From Lachnospiraceae bacterium (lineage in GTDB: Bacteria > Bacillota > Clostridia > Lachnospirales > Lachnospiraceae), in contig JAFZNO010000032.1 of NCBI GenBank assembly GCA_017552985.1, forward strand, positions 16,350-80,349: a stretch of DNA of 64,000 nucleotides, read 5' to 3'. Below, piece after piece: positions 33,013 through 42,484 of this stretch; the first letter of the stretch is position 1, and each line of letters starts with the position of its first letter. Position numbers and translations under genes: made by a program. The notes beneath the pieces were generated by a model. It was given only the letters and a program-made list of their open reading frames with translations, did no database searches and had not been told where the DNA came from.

Positions 33013-35661
33013 CTATTCCTTGCCACGCTCTTTAGGCGGATCCTTCCGGCAGAGCACGGCGATCACCTCATGTGCGATCAGCGGCATGGCTGCCAAACCG
33101 CACAAAATCCCCCACTCACTAACGCTTAACGGCACCGTTCCAAAGGCTTTGACCAAAAATGGCAACTCCGTGACTGCAAGCTGCAAGGCGAAGCCGACGG
33201 CAACCGCGAGCAACATGACCTTATTCACTACCGGACGCATACAGAAGACGGAACGGTTTACGTCCCGCATGCCAATGGCATGAAAGAGCTGACTCATTCC
33301 CAACACGGTAAAGGCATACGTTTGTCTTCTCGTAAGCAATGGTTCCCCCATCTGCCCGAGCCCAGGCAAGGCGAATGCAGCCAAGCTGATCCCTGCGATC
33401 AGAATTCCGTAGAAACAGGTACATCCCCATCCGCCCCTGGAAAACAGACTCTCCCCCGCCTTTCTTGGGGAACACCGCATCAGCGCCTTCCCGTCATTTT
33501 GGTCAACGCCCAGTGCCAGCGCAGGCAGGGAGTCCGTGATCAGATTGATCCATAGGACGTGACTGCTCTTAAGCGGCGAGGCAAATCCAAAAACCACTGC
33601 AGCAAACATGGTAAGAAGCTCCCCAAAGTTAGAAGAAAGCAGAAAGATCACTGTCTTCCGAATGTTTTCGTACACGCCCCTGCCCTCTTCCACCGCGCGC
33701 TCAATGGTTGCGATGTTATCATCCGTCAGCACGACGTCCGAAGCCTCCTTTGCCACGTCCGTGCCATTCTTTCCCATGGCGATCCCGACGTCTGCCGCCT
33801 TTAGTGAAGGGGCGTCATTTACGCCGTCCCCCGTCATGGCAACAATCTTTCCCTGACTTTGCAATGCCTTTACGATCTTCCTCTTTTGTGCCGGCGTTAC
33901 TCTGGCAAAAATGCGTATCTTCCTTCGTACCATCTCACCGGCAAGCCTTTCTTCCGACAGACGTTCCAGTTCCTCTCCCGTCATGCACTGCTCCGCACTT
34001 TTTGCGATCGCCAGTTCTTTTCCAATGGCAAGCGCCGTCGCCGCATGGTCTCCCGTGATCATGACGGTTTCCACGCCAGCCTCCCGCAATTCCCTTACGG
34101 CTCCTTTTGCTTCAGGGCGCGGCGGATCACCCAAGGCGATCAATCCCAGAAACGTCCAGGATCCCTTCTCCAGCTTTCCCGTTTCATCTCGCGCCAATCG
34201 CCCCTGCCCTTCATGCATCGTCATTCCGCCGTTCATGGCAACGGCCAGCGTGCGGTAGGCCATGCGTGATAAATCCTCCGCCCCCTTTTGAATCTCCTTT
34301 CGCATCTGCGGCGTCATGTTTTCCTTTCTGCCGCCAAGCAGGATCTCCCGGCATTCCGGAAGGATTGCGTCTGGCGCTCCTTTTCGATAACCAATCAGTC
34401 TGCCACCGCTCAAGTGACAGGTCGTCATCTTTCGGGTTTCTGAGGAGAAAGGGATCTCTTTGATCCTGGGAGCAAGTCGCTCCAATTCCTCCCGTTCCAT
34501 TCCAAACCGTCTACCCAATTCCAAAAGAGCAAGCTCCGTGGGATCTCCAACCTGCCCATCCCATACGGCATTATTACACAACGTGAAGCCTTGCAGAAAT
34601 TCCTTTGGCGGCGCGCCGTAAGCTTCCTCTCTTCCGTCCCTCGCATGTTCGCCATCGCCAGAAAGGCTCCATAACCTTTGATCCCAAAATCCCATCTGGG
34701 CATGCATCTGGTTTTGCGTAAGCGTTCCCGTCTTATCGGAACATACGACGTTTACCGCGCCCAGGGTTTCCACGCTCGGAAGCCTTCGAACGATGGATCC
34801 TGCTTTGGCAAGGCGCGTGACCGACAACGCAAGACAGATCGTCACCACCGCCGGCAGGCCCTCGGGCACGGCGGCAACCGCCAGGGAAATTGCCGTAAGG
34901 AGCATCTGGAACACGTCTCTCTTTTGTAACACTGCGATCCCAAATAATACCGCGCATAATAACAGTGATAACAGGCTCAGAACGAATCCCAACTCTCCCA
35001 GGCGCTTTTGCAATGGCGTCGGCTCTTCTTTTTCCTGCCCTATCATGTCCGCAATCTTGCCAAGCTCCGTCTGCATGCCGACGGCCGAGACCACGCCCCG
35101 GCCTTTTCCACTGACCACCATGGTAGAGGCGTAAGCCATTTCCCCGTGCTCCGGTGCATGACCAGAGTTTCCGCGAAGTTCTCCCTTCATGGCATGCTTT
35201 TCAACAGGAAGGGATTCCCCCGTGAGCGCCGATTCCTCCGTCATGAGCTCCACGGCTTCCGTCAGCATGACGTCCGCCGGTACCCGGTCGCCCGCCTCCA
35301 GGCAGATAACGTCTCCCAAAACAACGCAGGCTGCAGGAATCCGTTTTTCTTTTCCATCCCGGAGCACCGTTGCCGCAGGACTTTGCAAGTCTTCCAATGC
35401 CTCCAGCGCCTTCCTCGCCTTGCCTTCCTGCACCAAACCCACGCAGGCGTTTAGGAGGACGACCGCCGCAATGATCCCTGCATCACTGAATTCCCCCAGC
35501 ACGACTGACACAAATGCCGCCACCATTAGCACGTAGATCAACGGATCTTGAAGTTGCTCCAAAAATCTATGGATAAGGCTCTTTCCTTTAGGCCTTCGAA
35601 GTTCATTTCTTCCGTCTTTTGCTAATCTTCTCGCCGCTTCCGCCTCTGACAGTCCTTGCAT
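33013..35661 (-). CDS. cation-translocating P-type ATPase (calcium type)
   Basis: 882 residues. All P-type landmarks are present: TGES at 147-150, PEGLP in TM4 near 266-270 (calcium and SERCA/PMCA-like class), phosphorylation site DKTGT with Asp309, and the hinge TGDGVNDAPSL. About ten membrane segments. N-terminal cation-ATPase domain with LSEAEAARRLAKDGRNEL. Likely exports Ca2+ (or Mn2+). ATG with GGAG ten bases upstream. Monocistronic between two terminators. Confidence 0.93.
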   Translation of the reverse strand: MQGLSEAEAARRLAKDGRNELRRPKGKSLIHRFLEQLQDPLIYVLMVAAFVSVVLGEFSDAGIIAAVVLLNACVGLVQEGKARKALEALEDLQSPAATVLRDGKEKRIPAACVVLGDVICLEAGDRVPADVMLTEAVELMTEESALTGESLPVEKHAMKGELRGNSGHAPEHGEMAYASTMVVSGKGRGVVSAVGMQTELGKIADMIGQEKEEPTPLQKRLGELGFVLSLLSLLLCAVLFGIAVLQKRDVFQMLLTAISLAVAAVPEGLPAVVTICLALSVTRLAKAGSIVRRLPSVETLGAVNVVCSDKTGTLTQNQMHAQMGFWDQRLWSLSGDGEHARDGREEAYGAPPKEFLQGFTLCNNAVWDGQVGDPTELALLELGRRFGMEREELERLAPRIKEIPFSSETRKMTTCHLSGGRLIGYRKGAPDAILPECREILLGGRKENMTPQMRKEIQKGAEDLSRMAYRTLAVAMNGGMTMHEGQGRLARDETGKLEKGSWTFLGLIALGDPPRPEAKGAVRELREAGVETVMITGDHAATALAIGKELAIAKSAEQCMTGEELERLSEERLAGEMVRRKIRIFARVTPAQKRKIVKALQSQGKIVAMTGDGVNDAPSLKAADVGIAMGKNGTDVAKEASDVVLTDDNIATIERAVEEGRGVYENIRKTVIFLLSSNFGELLTMFAAVVFGFASPLKSSHVLWINLITDSLPALALGVDQNDGKALMRCSPRKAGESLFSRGGWGCTCFYGILIAGISLAAFALPGLGQMGEPLLTRRQTYAFTVLGMSQLFHAIGMRDVNRSVFCMRPVVNKVMLLAVAVGFALQLAVTELPFLVKAFGTVPLSVSEWGILCGLAAMPLIAHEVIAVLCRKDPPKERGKE

Positions 35662-35706
35662 TCCCCGCGTTCTCCGTCACATTCCAAATCACTTTCATGT
35701 ATATGC

Positions 35707-35737
35707 AAAAAAAGACTGGCAATGCACTTGCCAGTCT
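35707..35737 (-). terminator. rho-independent terminator after the unknown membrane protein
   Basis: Minus-strand AGACTGGCA-agtgcat-TGCCAGTCT followed by TTTTTTT. Lies between the stop at 35755 and the P-ATPase start. Confidence 0.88.
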
Positions 35738-35754
35738 CTCTCTAAATTATTTCG

Positions 35755-36810
35755 TTATTCCGTGATCACCACGGGCTCCGCGTCCTTCCCATGAGGCATT
35801 GCCACGAGCTCTACGCTTCCAGCTCGAGCGTCAACGGTGAACTCCAGACTGTCTAACGTTCCGTATGCCCTGCTGCATAGCTTTTCGTTGACTACGTCCA
35901 AGCTGACGGTTTCCATATCCATAAGCGCCATAAACTCCCCCATAAAGTTTTGCATTCCATGATCCGTCATGCCTTTACTTAAATTCCCGATTCTGTATCC
36001 GTCCTTTTCAAATACTATCAAAATTGGTTCTGGGGCCTCATCGCTCAAGTTATGAAGTGCACAGAACGCTGCTGCTCGCATCTGGGAGAGATATTTTAAG
36101 TCACTTGACCTAGAGTCGTGCTCGTCAAAAGACGCCAGGGACTCAACACCGCTCACCCATATAAACGACGCCACGACAAAAGAAGCAGTTCTCACCAGGT
36201 AAGACGTAAATGAATTCTTTGGCCTTCTGGTCGGATCCGGGTTGGTTTCATCCTTAAACTTTTCTTCTGGAAAACGCAAGGCCGTATATATGACGTAACC
36301 TATCCAAAAAAGAAGAACCGGCGCGGCCAAAATGATTACTCCATGCGATGCGGGATATAAATTATTCATGTTTGTCACCCATACGCCAAAACCGATCAGC
36401 GCAGCGACGGAGCATGCAATTCTCAGTACGTCAGAGCCTTGCTCATTCTCAAGTTCCCTTGTCTCCTTCGTAACCAATTCTTCCAAATTTACGTGATAAT
36501 CCTCCTTTTTCTCCGGAAGCAGCATCTTGCGCTTTTTCAACTTCGCCAAATAGTTATAACACGTCCCCCATTTGACTAAATACTTTAAGAAAAACAAAAT
36601 GGCTACCGGAAATGCATATAAAAAACACGTCATGATCAAGACTTGATAGTCATTGACGCTCTGATCGTTTCCCCACGTTTTGAATAGTACGAAAAGAATT
36701 ACCGCGATGCTCACCACGAGAAGACCCAATACCCACACGTGTTTTTTCAGGCTTTTCAGGTCTTCCAAGTCAAAACGTATGTAATTATTGTCCATACCAT
36801 AATCTTGCAC
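35755..36810 (-). CDS. membrane protein of unknown function
   Basis: About 351 residues. Two hydrophobic segments near the N-terminus (about 25-48 and 58-82 from the chosen start), a cytoplasmic stretch rich in Lys and Glu, then three more (about 130-155, 160-183 and 205-228) and a soluble C-terminal domain of about 120 residues with alternating strands and helices. I do not recognise a family. A GTG at 36810 with AAGGAG eight bases upstream is preferred over a longer frame to 36849; the ATG six codons on has no ribosome binding site. Stands alone with its own terminator. Confidence 0.7.
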   Translation of the reverse strand: MQDYGMDNNYIRFDLEDLKSLKKHVWVLGLLVVSIAVILFVLFKTWGNDQSVNDYQVLIMTCFLYAFPVAILFFLKYLVKWGTCYNYLAKLKKRKMLLPEKKEDYHVNLEELVTKETRELENEQGSDVLRIACSVAALIGFGVWVTNMNNLYPASHGVIILAAPVLLFWIGYVIYTALRFPEEKFKDETNPDPTRRPKNSFTSYLVRTASFVVASFIWVSGVESLASFDEHDSRSSDLKYLSQMRAAAFCALHNLSDEAPEPILIVFEKDGYRIGNLSKGMTDHGMQNFMGEFMALMDMETVSLDVVNEKLCSRAYGTLDSLEFTVDARAGSVELVAMPHGKDAEPVVITE

Positions 36811-36922
36811 GCTGATCACTCCTTTTGTCCAACATCTTATCTTAATCATAATTTATCATCTAGCTTTTCATTTGTCAATAATATTTTATCGTGCCTCAAT
36901 AATTTATTTCCGTGATTTACAC

Positions 36923-36953
36923 AATAAAAGAGACTGGCCCTCTGGTCAGTCTC
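36923..36953 (-). terminator. terminator of the oligopeptide ABC operon
   Basis: Minus-strand AGACTGACCAGAGGGCCAGTCT hairpin followed by CTTTTATT, 19 bp after the ATP-binding gene stop. Confidence 0.75.
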
Positions 36954-36971
36954 CTTCTCTTATCGTATTTC

Positions 36972-38648
36972 TTATCGCAGTAATTCTTTTGTGTAGGGGT
37001 CCTTGGGATTCCGGAAGATCTCCTCCGTGTCACCGATCTCCAAGATCTTTCCGTCCTTCATGACCATGATCCTGTCGCTCACCTGATAGATTACGTTGAT
37101 GTCATGGGAAATAAACAAAAACGCCGTTTTCAGTTCTTCCTGCAAACTCCTGATCAGATCCAGGATCTGCGCCTGAATGGTCACGTCCAAAGCGGATACG
37201 GGCTCATCCGCGATGACAAGACCAGGTCTTGTGATCAGAGCCTGTCCAATGCTAATGCGCTGGCGCTGGCCGCCGGAAAGCTGGGACGGCCTTCTCGTAA
37301 AGTATTTATCCTTAAGGCCCACCTTGTGAAGCATGTCATAGGCTGCTGCCACGCGGTCCTTCTCCGTCATCGCCTTGGAGGGATCCAGAATGCCCTGTGC
37401 CCGAAGCGGTTCCTGTAAGAGCCATCCGATCGTCTTACTCGGATTGAGACTGCTATAGGGATCCTGGAATACCATCTGCGGACTGTTGGAGTGATGGACA
37501 ATGCTTCCCTCCACCATTTTATTCAGTCCGAGGATCGCCTTGGAAAGCGTGGTCTTTCCGCATCCGCTCTCCCCAACAAGTCCGAGGATCTCTCCTTCAT
37601 ACAGGTCAAACGTGGCGTTTTGCACCACGGTCTTCTTGATCGTCTTTCCGAACAGGGAATTGGCATTCTCCCGGTAAGAAACGCTGAGGTCCCGCACCTC
37701 CACCAAGGGCTTCAGCTCTTGTTTCTTCCCGTCACCTTTTTTTCCCTGGGCTTCCTTGAGCTTTTGATGGGCAGATTTTTTCTTGCCCGTGCGCCCCGGA
37801 ACGGCACTGATCAGTTTCTTCGTATAGTCACCTCTGGGATCACTAAAGATCTCCTCCGTGATTCCTTCCTCAACAATGCATCCGTCCTGCATCACGAGGA
37901 TTCTGTCACAGAGTCTCCTCGCAAGGTTTAAGTCATGCGTAATAAAGAGCAAGGAATTTTTCTGCTCCTGATTGATCTTTTTTAGCAGGTCAATGATCTG
38001 GTTCTGAACGGTTACGTCCAGCGCCGTCGTAGGTTCATCCGCAATGATCAGGCCGGGATGCAGTATTACCGCCATGGCGATCATCACGCGTTGCCTCATG
38101 CCTCCGGAAAGCTGATGGGGATAGCAATCGTAGACTCTTTCCACGTCGCGGAGGCCAACGCCCCGGAGCGCGCCCAAAACGCGTGCCCTGCGTCTCTCCT
38201 TCTCTTCCAAACGGCGCTGATGCCAACCGGCAAGGCCGTTTTTAGCTTCCGGAGTCTTTGCTTCCTTTTTCGTCTCATAACTGCTGCCCTGTCTGTCATG
38301 AAGGATCAGGACTTCCTCCACCTGCGCCCCCACCTTCATGGTCGGGTTCAGGGACGTCATGGGTTCCTGGAATACCATGGACATTTTCTGACCCTGATAC
38401 TCGCGATACAGCGCAGTATTCCGCGGCACGCCCGCCTCCAGAAGAAGCTGATCGTCATAATAGATTTCACCTGACGTAACGCGCGCCGTCTCAGCGACAA
38501 GCCCCATCAGCGTCAGAGCCGTCACGGACTTTCCAGAACCGGACTCGCCCACCACGCCAAGGATCTCGCCGTCACCGATCTCAAATGAAACGTCCTTTAC
38601 GACTTCCGGTCCGTCGAACGCCACGGACAAATGCTTGATCTTGATCAT
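36972..38648 (-). CDS. fused DppD-DppF-type ABC ATP-binding protein
   Basis: 558 residues with two complete ABC ATPase domains in one chain. First domain: Walker A GESGSGKS, signature LSGGMRQRVMI, Walker B LIIADEPTTALD. A Lys-rich linker (about 265-290). Second domain: Walker A GESGCGKTT, signature LSGGQRQRISI, Walker B VIADEPVSALD. This is the duplicated form (GsiA/YejF-like) replacing separate OppD and OppF. The ATG at 38648 has AAAGGAGG upstream and overlaps the permease stop (ATGA), so translation is coupled. Drives the peptide importer encoded upstream. Confidence 0.94.
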   Translation of the reverse strand: MIKIKHLSVAFDGPEVVKDVSFEIGDGEILGVVGESGSGKSVTALTLMGLVAETARVTSGEIYYDDQLLLEAGVPRNTALYREYQGQKMSMVFQEPMTSLNPTMKVGAQVEEVLILHDRQGSSYETKKEAKTPEAKNGLAGWHQRRLEEKERRRARVLGALRGVGLRDVERVYDCYPHQLSGGMRQRVMIAMAVILHPGLIIADEPTTALDVTVQNQIIDLLKKINQEQKNSLLFITHDLNLARRLCDRILVMQDGCIVEEGITEEIFSDPRGDYTKKLISAVPGRTGKKKSAHQKLKEAQGKKGDGKKQELKPLVEVRDLSVSYRENANSLFGKTIKKTVVQNATFDLYEGEILGLVGESGCGKTTLSKAILGLNKMVEGSIVHHSNSPQMVFQDPYSSLNPSKTIGWLLQEPLRAQGILDPSKAMTEKDRVAAAYDMLHKVGLKDKYFTRRPSQLSGGQRQRISIGQALITRPGLVIADEPVSALDVTIQAQILDLIRSLQEELKTAFLFISHDINVIYQVSDRIMVMKDGKILEIGDTEEIFRNPKDPYTKELLR

Positions 38649-39472
38649 CTCTTTCCCGCCTCCTTTCGCCGAATTCCTTCGCTCAGAAGGGAGAATCCAA
38701 GTACGATCCACACGATGGTAAGTCCAGGCGCCAGCGCATACCAGGGCGCACGGCCAAGGTATCCCTGCGCATCCGAAAGCATCTTTCCAAGACTTGCATC
38801 CGGCGGCTGAACGCCAATGCCAAGATAACTCATGCCAGACTCCGCGAGGATCGCGTTATTAAAGCCTATGGTCACGCTAACCCAGAACACGGACCATATG
38901 TTAGGCAAAATGTGTACAAACAGAATGCGCAGTTTCTTTACGCCCATTAGTCTCGCGCGGCAAACGAAATCCGCATCCCGCAGGCGTATGAATTCGCTTC
39001 GCACGATCCTGACGTAGGAGGGTGCAAACACGATGCCCAAAGAAAAAATCACGTTCTGCTTTCCGCTCCCCAAAATACTGATCACGACAAGCGCCAAAAG
39101 AATGCTTGGAAATGCATTGATGGCATCCGTGATGCGCATGATGATCTCATCCAAAATCCCGCCAAAATATCCGGTGATCGCACCGATCAAGATCCCTGCG
39201 CCTGCGGAGATCACCACGATCAGGCTGCTGACGATCACGGTGGTTCCGATGCCCTGCATCACTCTGGAGAAAATGTCCCTGCCGAAATTGTCCGTTCCAA
39301 AGAGATGACGAAGGCTGGGCCCGTGAAAACGCTCCGCCGCAGACATGGCGGTGGTGCTAAAAGGCGTCCAGAAAAAGCTGAGGATTCCGAGCATGACTGC
39401 AAGACCGGTCATCACCAGTCCCACCAGAAAGTATGCATTCTGTTTTTTGAACCACGCTCCCACTTTCTTCAC
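38645..39472 (-). CDS. oligopeptide ABC transporter permease (OppC/DppC type)
   Basis: About 275 residues. Binding-protein-dependent permease with the EAA loop region EFIRLRDADFVCRARLMGVKK and about six membrane helices. Two starts are possible: TTG at 39523 with no ribosome binding site, or GTG at 39472 with AAGGAG six bases upstream; I prefer the latter, which gives MKKVGAWFKKQNAYF before the first helix. Follows the OppB-type gene and overlaps the ATPase gene. Confidence 0.9.
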   Translation of the reverse strand: MKKVGAWFKKQNAYFLVGLVMTGLAVMLGILSFFWTPFSTTAMSAAERFHGPSLRHLFGTDNFGRDIFSRVMQGIGTTVIVSSLIVVISAGAGILIGAITGYFGGILDEIIMRITDAINAFPSILLALVVISILGSGKQNVIFSLGIVFAPSYVRIVRSEFIRLRDADFVCRARLMGVKKLRILFVHILPNIWSVFWVSVTIGFNNAILAESGMSYLGIGVQPPDASLGKMLSDAQGYLGRAPWYALAPGLTIVWIVLGFSLLSEGIRRKEAGKR

Positions 39473-39526
39473 GGAATTCTCCTTTTCCTCAGGCTTACGG
39501 AGTGCCTGACGGATTTCAAACAATGA

Positions 39527-40486
39527 TTACTTGTTGCTGATCCTGGGATCGATCACGCGGTAAAGCACGTCCACCAGGAAATATACGACGATCACGACAA
39601 AAGTGATATATAAGATCAAGATCTCCACTACGGGGAAGTCTCTTGTTGATATCGAACTAATAAGCAGTTTGCCGATGCCCGGAAGGCTGAAAACCTGCTC
39701 GACCACAATACTGCCGGCAACAATCTCGGCCACGATCATGCCAAGGAAGGTTACGACGGGCATCATGGCGTTGCGCAGCACGTGGCCGTACGCCACGCGG
39801 CGTTCGGACGCGCCTTTACTGTAGGCGGTACGCACGTAATCGCTGCCGCTCTCGGTCAGCATGGAATTTCGAAGGAATCTTGCCGTCATGGCAATCTTGG
39901 GAATGGCCACGGAGATGGCCGGGAAGATCAGATAGCGAACACAGCCCCAAAAGTTTTCCCTGTAGCTGACGTAGCCGCCCGGAGAAAACCATTTGAGTAA
40001 TATGCCAAAGAGATACGTCACAAGGACGCCAAGGAAGAACGACGGGATTGCCATCGCCGTCTGCGACCCCATGTTCATCACCACGTCCAGAAACCTGTTT
40101 TTGGTTCTGGCCCACAGCACGCCTAAGGGAATGGCGATCACGGCGATCAAAACCATGGAAATCGCTGCCAGGAGCAAGGTCACGGGAAGCTTGTCCCCAA
40201 TGAGCTCTGCCACGGGCATCATTTGGTTCATGTTTTTGGAATAACGGTAGCTTTCACCGAAATCCCCCTTGAGGACGTTGCCAGCCCAGCGGAAATAACG
40301 CACGACGGGAGGCTTGTCCAGGCCCAGTTCCTTTCGCAGGGCCTCTTCCCTCTCCGGCGTGGCTTCCGTTCCAAGGATGGAGGTTACCACGTCGCCGGGA
40401 ATGATCTGAAACGCAAGGAAAGCCAGCACGGATACCAGGAACAACGTCATAATGAGAGTTACGATTTTTTTCACCAGGTATTTCAT
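39527..40486 (-). CDS. oligopeptide ABC transporter permease (OppB/DppB type)
   Basis: 319 residues. N-terminal MKYLVKKIVTLIMTLFLVS helix, QIIPGDVVTSILG and the EAA-type loop YVRTAYSKGASERRVAYGH are standard for OppB. The ATG at 40486 has AGGAGG six bases upstream; a longer frame to 40546 runs into the structured spacer and is not used. About six membrane helices. It follows the substrate-binding protein gene after 281 bp of repeats. Confidence 0.93.
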   Translation of the reverse strand: MKYLVKKIVTLIMTLFLVSVLAFLAFQIIPGDVVTSILGTEATPEREEALRKELGLDKPPVVRYFRWAGNVLKGDFGESYRYSKNMNQMMPVAELIGDKLPVTLLLAAISMVLIAVIAIPLGVLWARTKNRFLDVVMNMGSQTAMAIPSFFLGVLVTYLFGILLKWFSPGGYVSYRENFWGCVRYLIFPAISVAIPKIAMTARFLRNSMLTESGSDYVRTAYSKGASERRVAYGHVLRNAMMPVVTFLGMIVAEIVAGSIVVEQVFSLPGIGKLLISSISTRDFPVVEILILYITFVVIVVYFLVDVLYRVIDPRISNK

Positions 40487-40504
40487 GCCAGCCCTCCTAA
40501 TGGA

Positions 40505-40750
40505 ATCGCCTTCGGCGATGTAATACTCCATTTCACTCGGCTCCATATGGCGAAGAAAATTGCGTTACAAAATCGGTACCGCAATTTTCTTCGGTCGCCT
40601 CGTTTCATTTCGTATGAGTATCGCTTCGCGATTGTTTTTGCTTCATTTGCTCCGTCCCCTTTTAGGCGAAGAAAAATCTGCCGCAAAACCGGCGTCAGAT
40701 TTTTCTTCGGGGGACGTCGCTTCATTCCGCATTGTAATCGCCTTCGCGAT
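40505..40750. repeat. two tandem ~116-bp structured repeats in the peptide-transporter operon
   Basis: Unit 1 is 40505-40619, unit 2 is 40620-40736, and a third copy of the small hairpin is at 40737-40750. Each unit starts with a small hairpin (ATCGCCTTCGGCGAT, ATCGCTTCGCGAT, ATCGCCTTCGCGAT) and contains a long one: CGAAGAAAATTGCG (40551-40564) with CGCAATTTTCTTCG (40580-40593), and CGAAGAAAAATCTG (40667-40680) with CAGATTTTTCTTCG (40696-40709). The stems differ between units but stay paired. They lie between the binding protein and the permeases. Confidence 0.75.
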
Positions 40751-40767
40751 GGATTTTAAGGCTCTGT

Positions 40768-42369
40768 TTACTTGTTAAAATATACGGTGCTCATGTCCTG
40801 AACGTAGATGGGGTAGAATTTGTATCCTGCCAGATTCTTGTTCAGTGCGATGGTGATGGGGGGATCCTGGATGAATGCGGTTCCTGCCTCCTTCACGAAG
40901 ATCTCCTCTGCCTGCTTATAGAAATTTGCCTTCTCCTGCAGGTTCATGCTCGCCTCTGCCTTCTTGTAAACTTCATCGTATTCAGCACTGCTGAAGTTAA
41001 TGAAGTTTTTCTTGTGGTCGCTCTGGAAACGGACCATCAGATAGCTGGGCGTCATGTCGCTCGTGATCGCACAGATGGATGCCTGGTAATTTCTGCCCTT
41101 GTATACGTCCTCAAGCCAAGTATTCCACTCAACCAGTTCGATCTTGCAGTTGATGCCTGCTGCCTGCATCTGGTCAGCAAGAACCTCTGCCGTCTGAACG
41201 TGAGCTTCGTAGTTGGACGGAACGATCAAAGAAAACTCGATCCCGTTAGGATATCCTGCCTCAGCAAGGAGCTGCTTAGCCTTTTCAATATTGGCGCCGC
41301 TGCCGTAAGTGCCGTTTAAGTCAACGTAGTAATCCTTTAAGGTGGGCAACATCGGAGCGCTGATGATGGCGCCGTTGCCGCCGGTAACGAACTCATTTGC
41401 GAGATCTCTGTCCATTGCATAGCACACTGCCTGACGAACCTTTACGTTGTCAAAGGGTGCTACGGCATTGTTCAGGAACATTGCCTGCAATGCGTCAGAG
41501 GGTGCCGCAAGGATCTGATAATCGTTTGCCAGCTCTGCTGCCTGGGAATCGGTCAGATAAGAATACAGATCAATGCTGTGGCCCTTGAGCTCCAAAAGTG
41601 CGGAGTCAGCGCCGCTCACGATCTTAAAGTTCACTTCATCCAGGTAAGGAAGTCCTTCCTGCCAGTAGTCCGGATTCTTCTTTACCACCAATCCCTCCTG
41701 GGGCTTGTAGGATACAAAAGAAAAAGGCCCGGTACCAATGGGATTACTGCCTTCTGCCTCTCCGCTTCCCTTAGGAATGATGGCTGTCGTAAAGCTGTAG
41801 ATCAGCTCAAGGTTGGCGCTGCCCGTGGTTACCTGGACCGTATGCTCGTCTATAACGTCAACGCTCTTCAGCGTTGCAAGGCTCGCTACCAGCACAGTGC
41901 CGTCAAGAAGTCCTGATGCCCTCTCCAAGGAATATTTCACGTCCTCAGCCGTAACGTTTGCTCCGTTGTGAAACTTAACGTTGTCACGCAAGGTAAACGT
42001 ATAGGTGAGCCCATCCTCCGAAACGGAGTAATCACTAGCGACTGCACAGATTAACGAACCATTTTCATTGACCTTTAAAAGGCCTTCAAAAATGTTGAAC
42101 AGAATTTCCTTAGTTCCTGCCGCAGTTGCTTTGTGTGGGTCAAGACTGTCAATATCCTGTTGTACTCCGACTACTACCTTTCCGCCATATTTGGAATCCT
42201 TGTTTCCATTCGGATCCTCGGTTCCCTGGCCAGAAACGGAAGCCTGGCTTCCCTGCGTAGCGTCCGGAGCTGTAGAGGACTCATTCCCCGAAGACTTGCC
42301 ACCTGCGCATCCGCCCAGTGCAGCGACCAAGAGAAGTGCCATGAGGGTAATGCTAAATTTCTTCTTCAT
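40768..42369 (-). CDS. oligopeptide ABC transporter substrate-binding lipoprotein
   Basis: 533 residues of the SBP_bac_5 family (DppA/OppA). Signal peptide with lipobox LGGC (Cys near 21) followed by a Ser/Gly/Thr linker. Family motifs: GTKEILFNIFEGLLKVNENG, YTFTLRDNVKFHNG and NPIGTGPFSFVSY. Binds peptides or similar solutes at the outer membrane face. First gene of the operon; it has its own promoter, and the structured repeats downstream may set its mRNA level above the permeases (inference). Confidence 0.93.
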   Translation of the reverse strand: MKKKFSITLMALLLVAALGGCAGGKSSGNESSTAPDATQGSQASVSGQGTEDPNGNKDSKYGGKVVVGVQQDIDSLDPHKATAAGTKEILFNIFEGLLKVNENGSLICAVASDYSVSEDGLTYTFTLRDNVKFHNGANVTAEDVKYSLERASGLLDGTVLVASLATLKSVDVIDEHTVQVTTGSANLELIYSFTTAIIPKGSGEAEGSNPIGTGPFSFVSYKPQEGLVVKKNPDYWQEGLPYLDEVNFKIVSGADSALLELKGHSIDLYSYLTDSQAAELANDYQILAAPSDALQAMFLNNAVAPFDNVKVRQAVCYAMDRDLANEFVTGGNGAIISAPMLPTLKDYYVDLNGTYGSGANIEKAKQLLAEAGYPNGIEFSLIVPSNYEAHVQTAEVLADQMQAAGINCKIELVEWNTWLEDVYKGRNYQASICAITSDMTPSYLMVRFQSDHKKNFINFSSAEYDEVYKKAEASMNLQEKANFYKQAEEIFVKEAGTAFIQDPPITIALNKNLAGYKFYPIYVQDMSTVYFNK

Positions 42370-42424
42370 AATGCTCTCCCTTTCTTCAAGAAAATAAATC
42401 TCTCACTATTCAATTGTCACCCTC

Positions 42425-42452
42425 ATTGTAACATAGAAATTGGGAAAAGCAA
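42425..42452 (-). promoter_or_regulatory. promoter of the oligopeptide ABC operon
   Basis: Minus-strand TTGCTT (plus 42447-42452), 16-bp spacer, TACAAT (plus 42425-42430), about 55 bp before the lipoprotein start. Confidence 0.55.
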
Positions 42453-42484
42453 GTTTTTTTCTAAGTACAAAGCGATACTAACGG

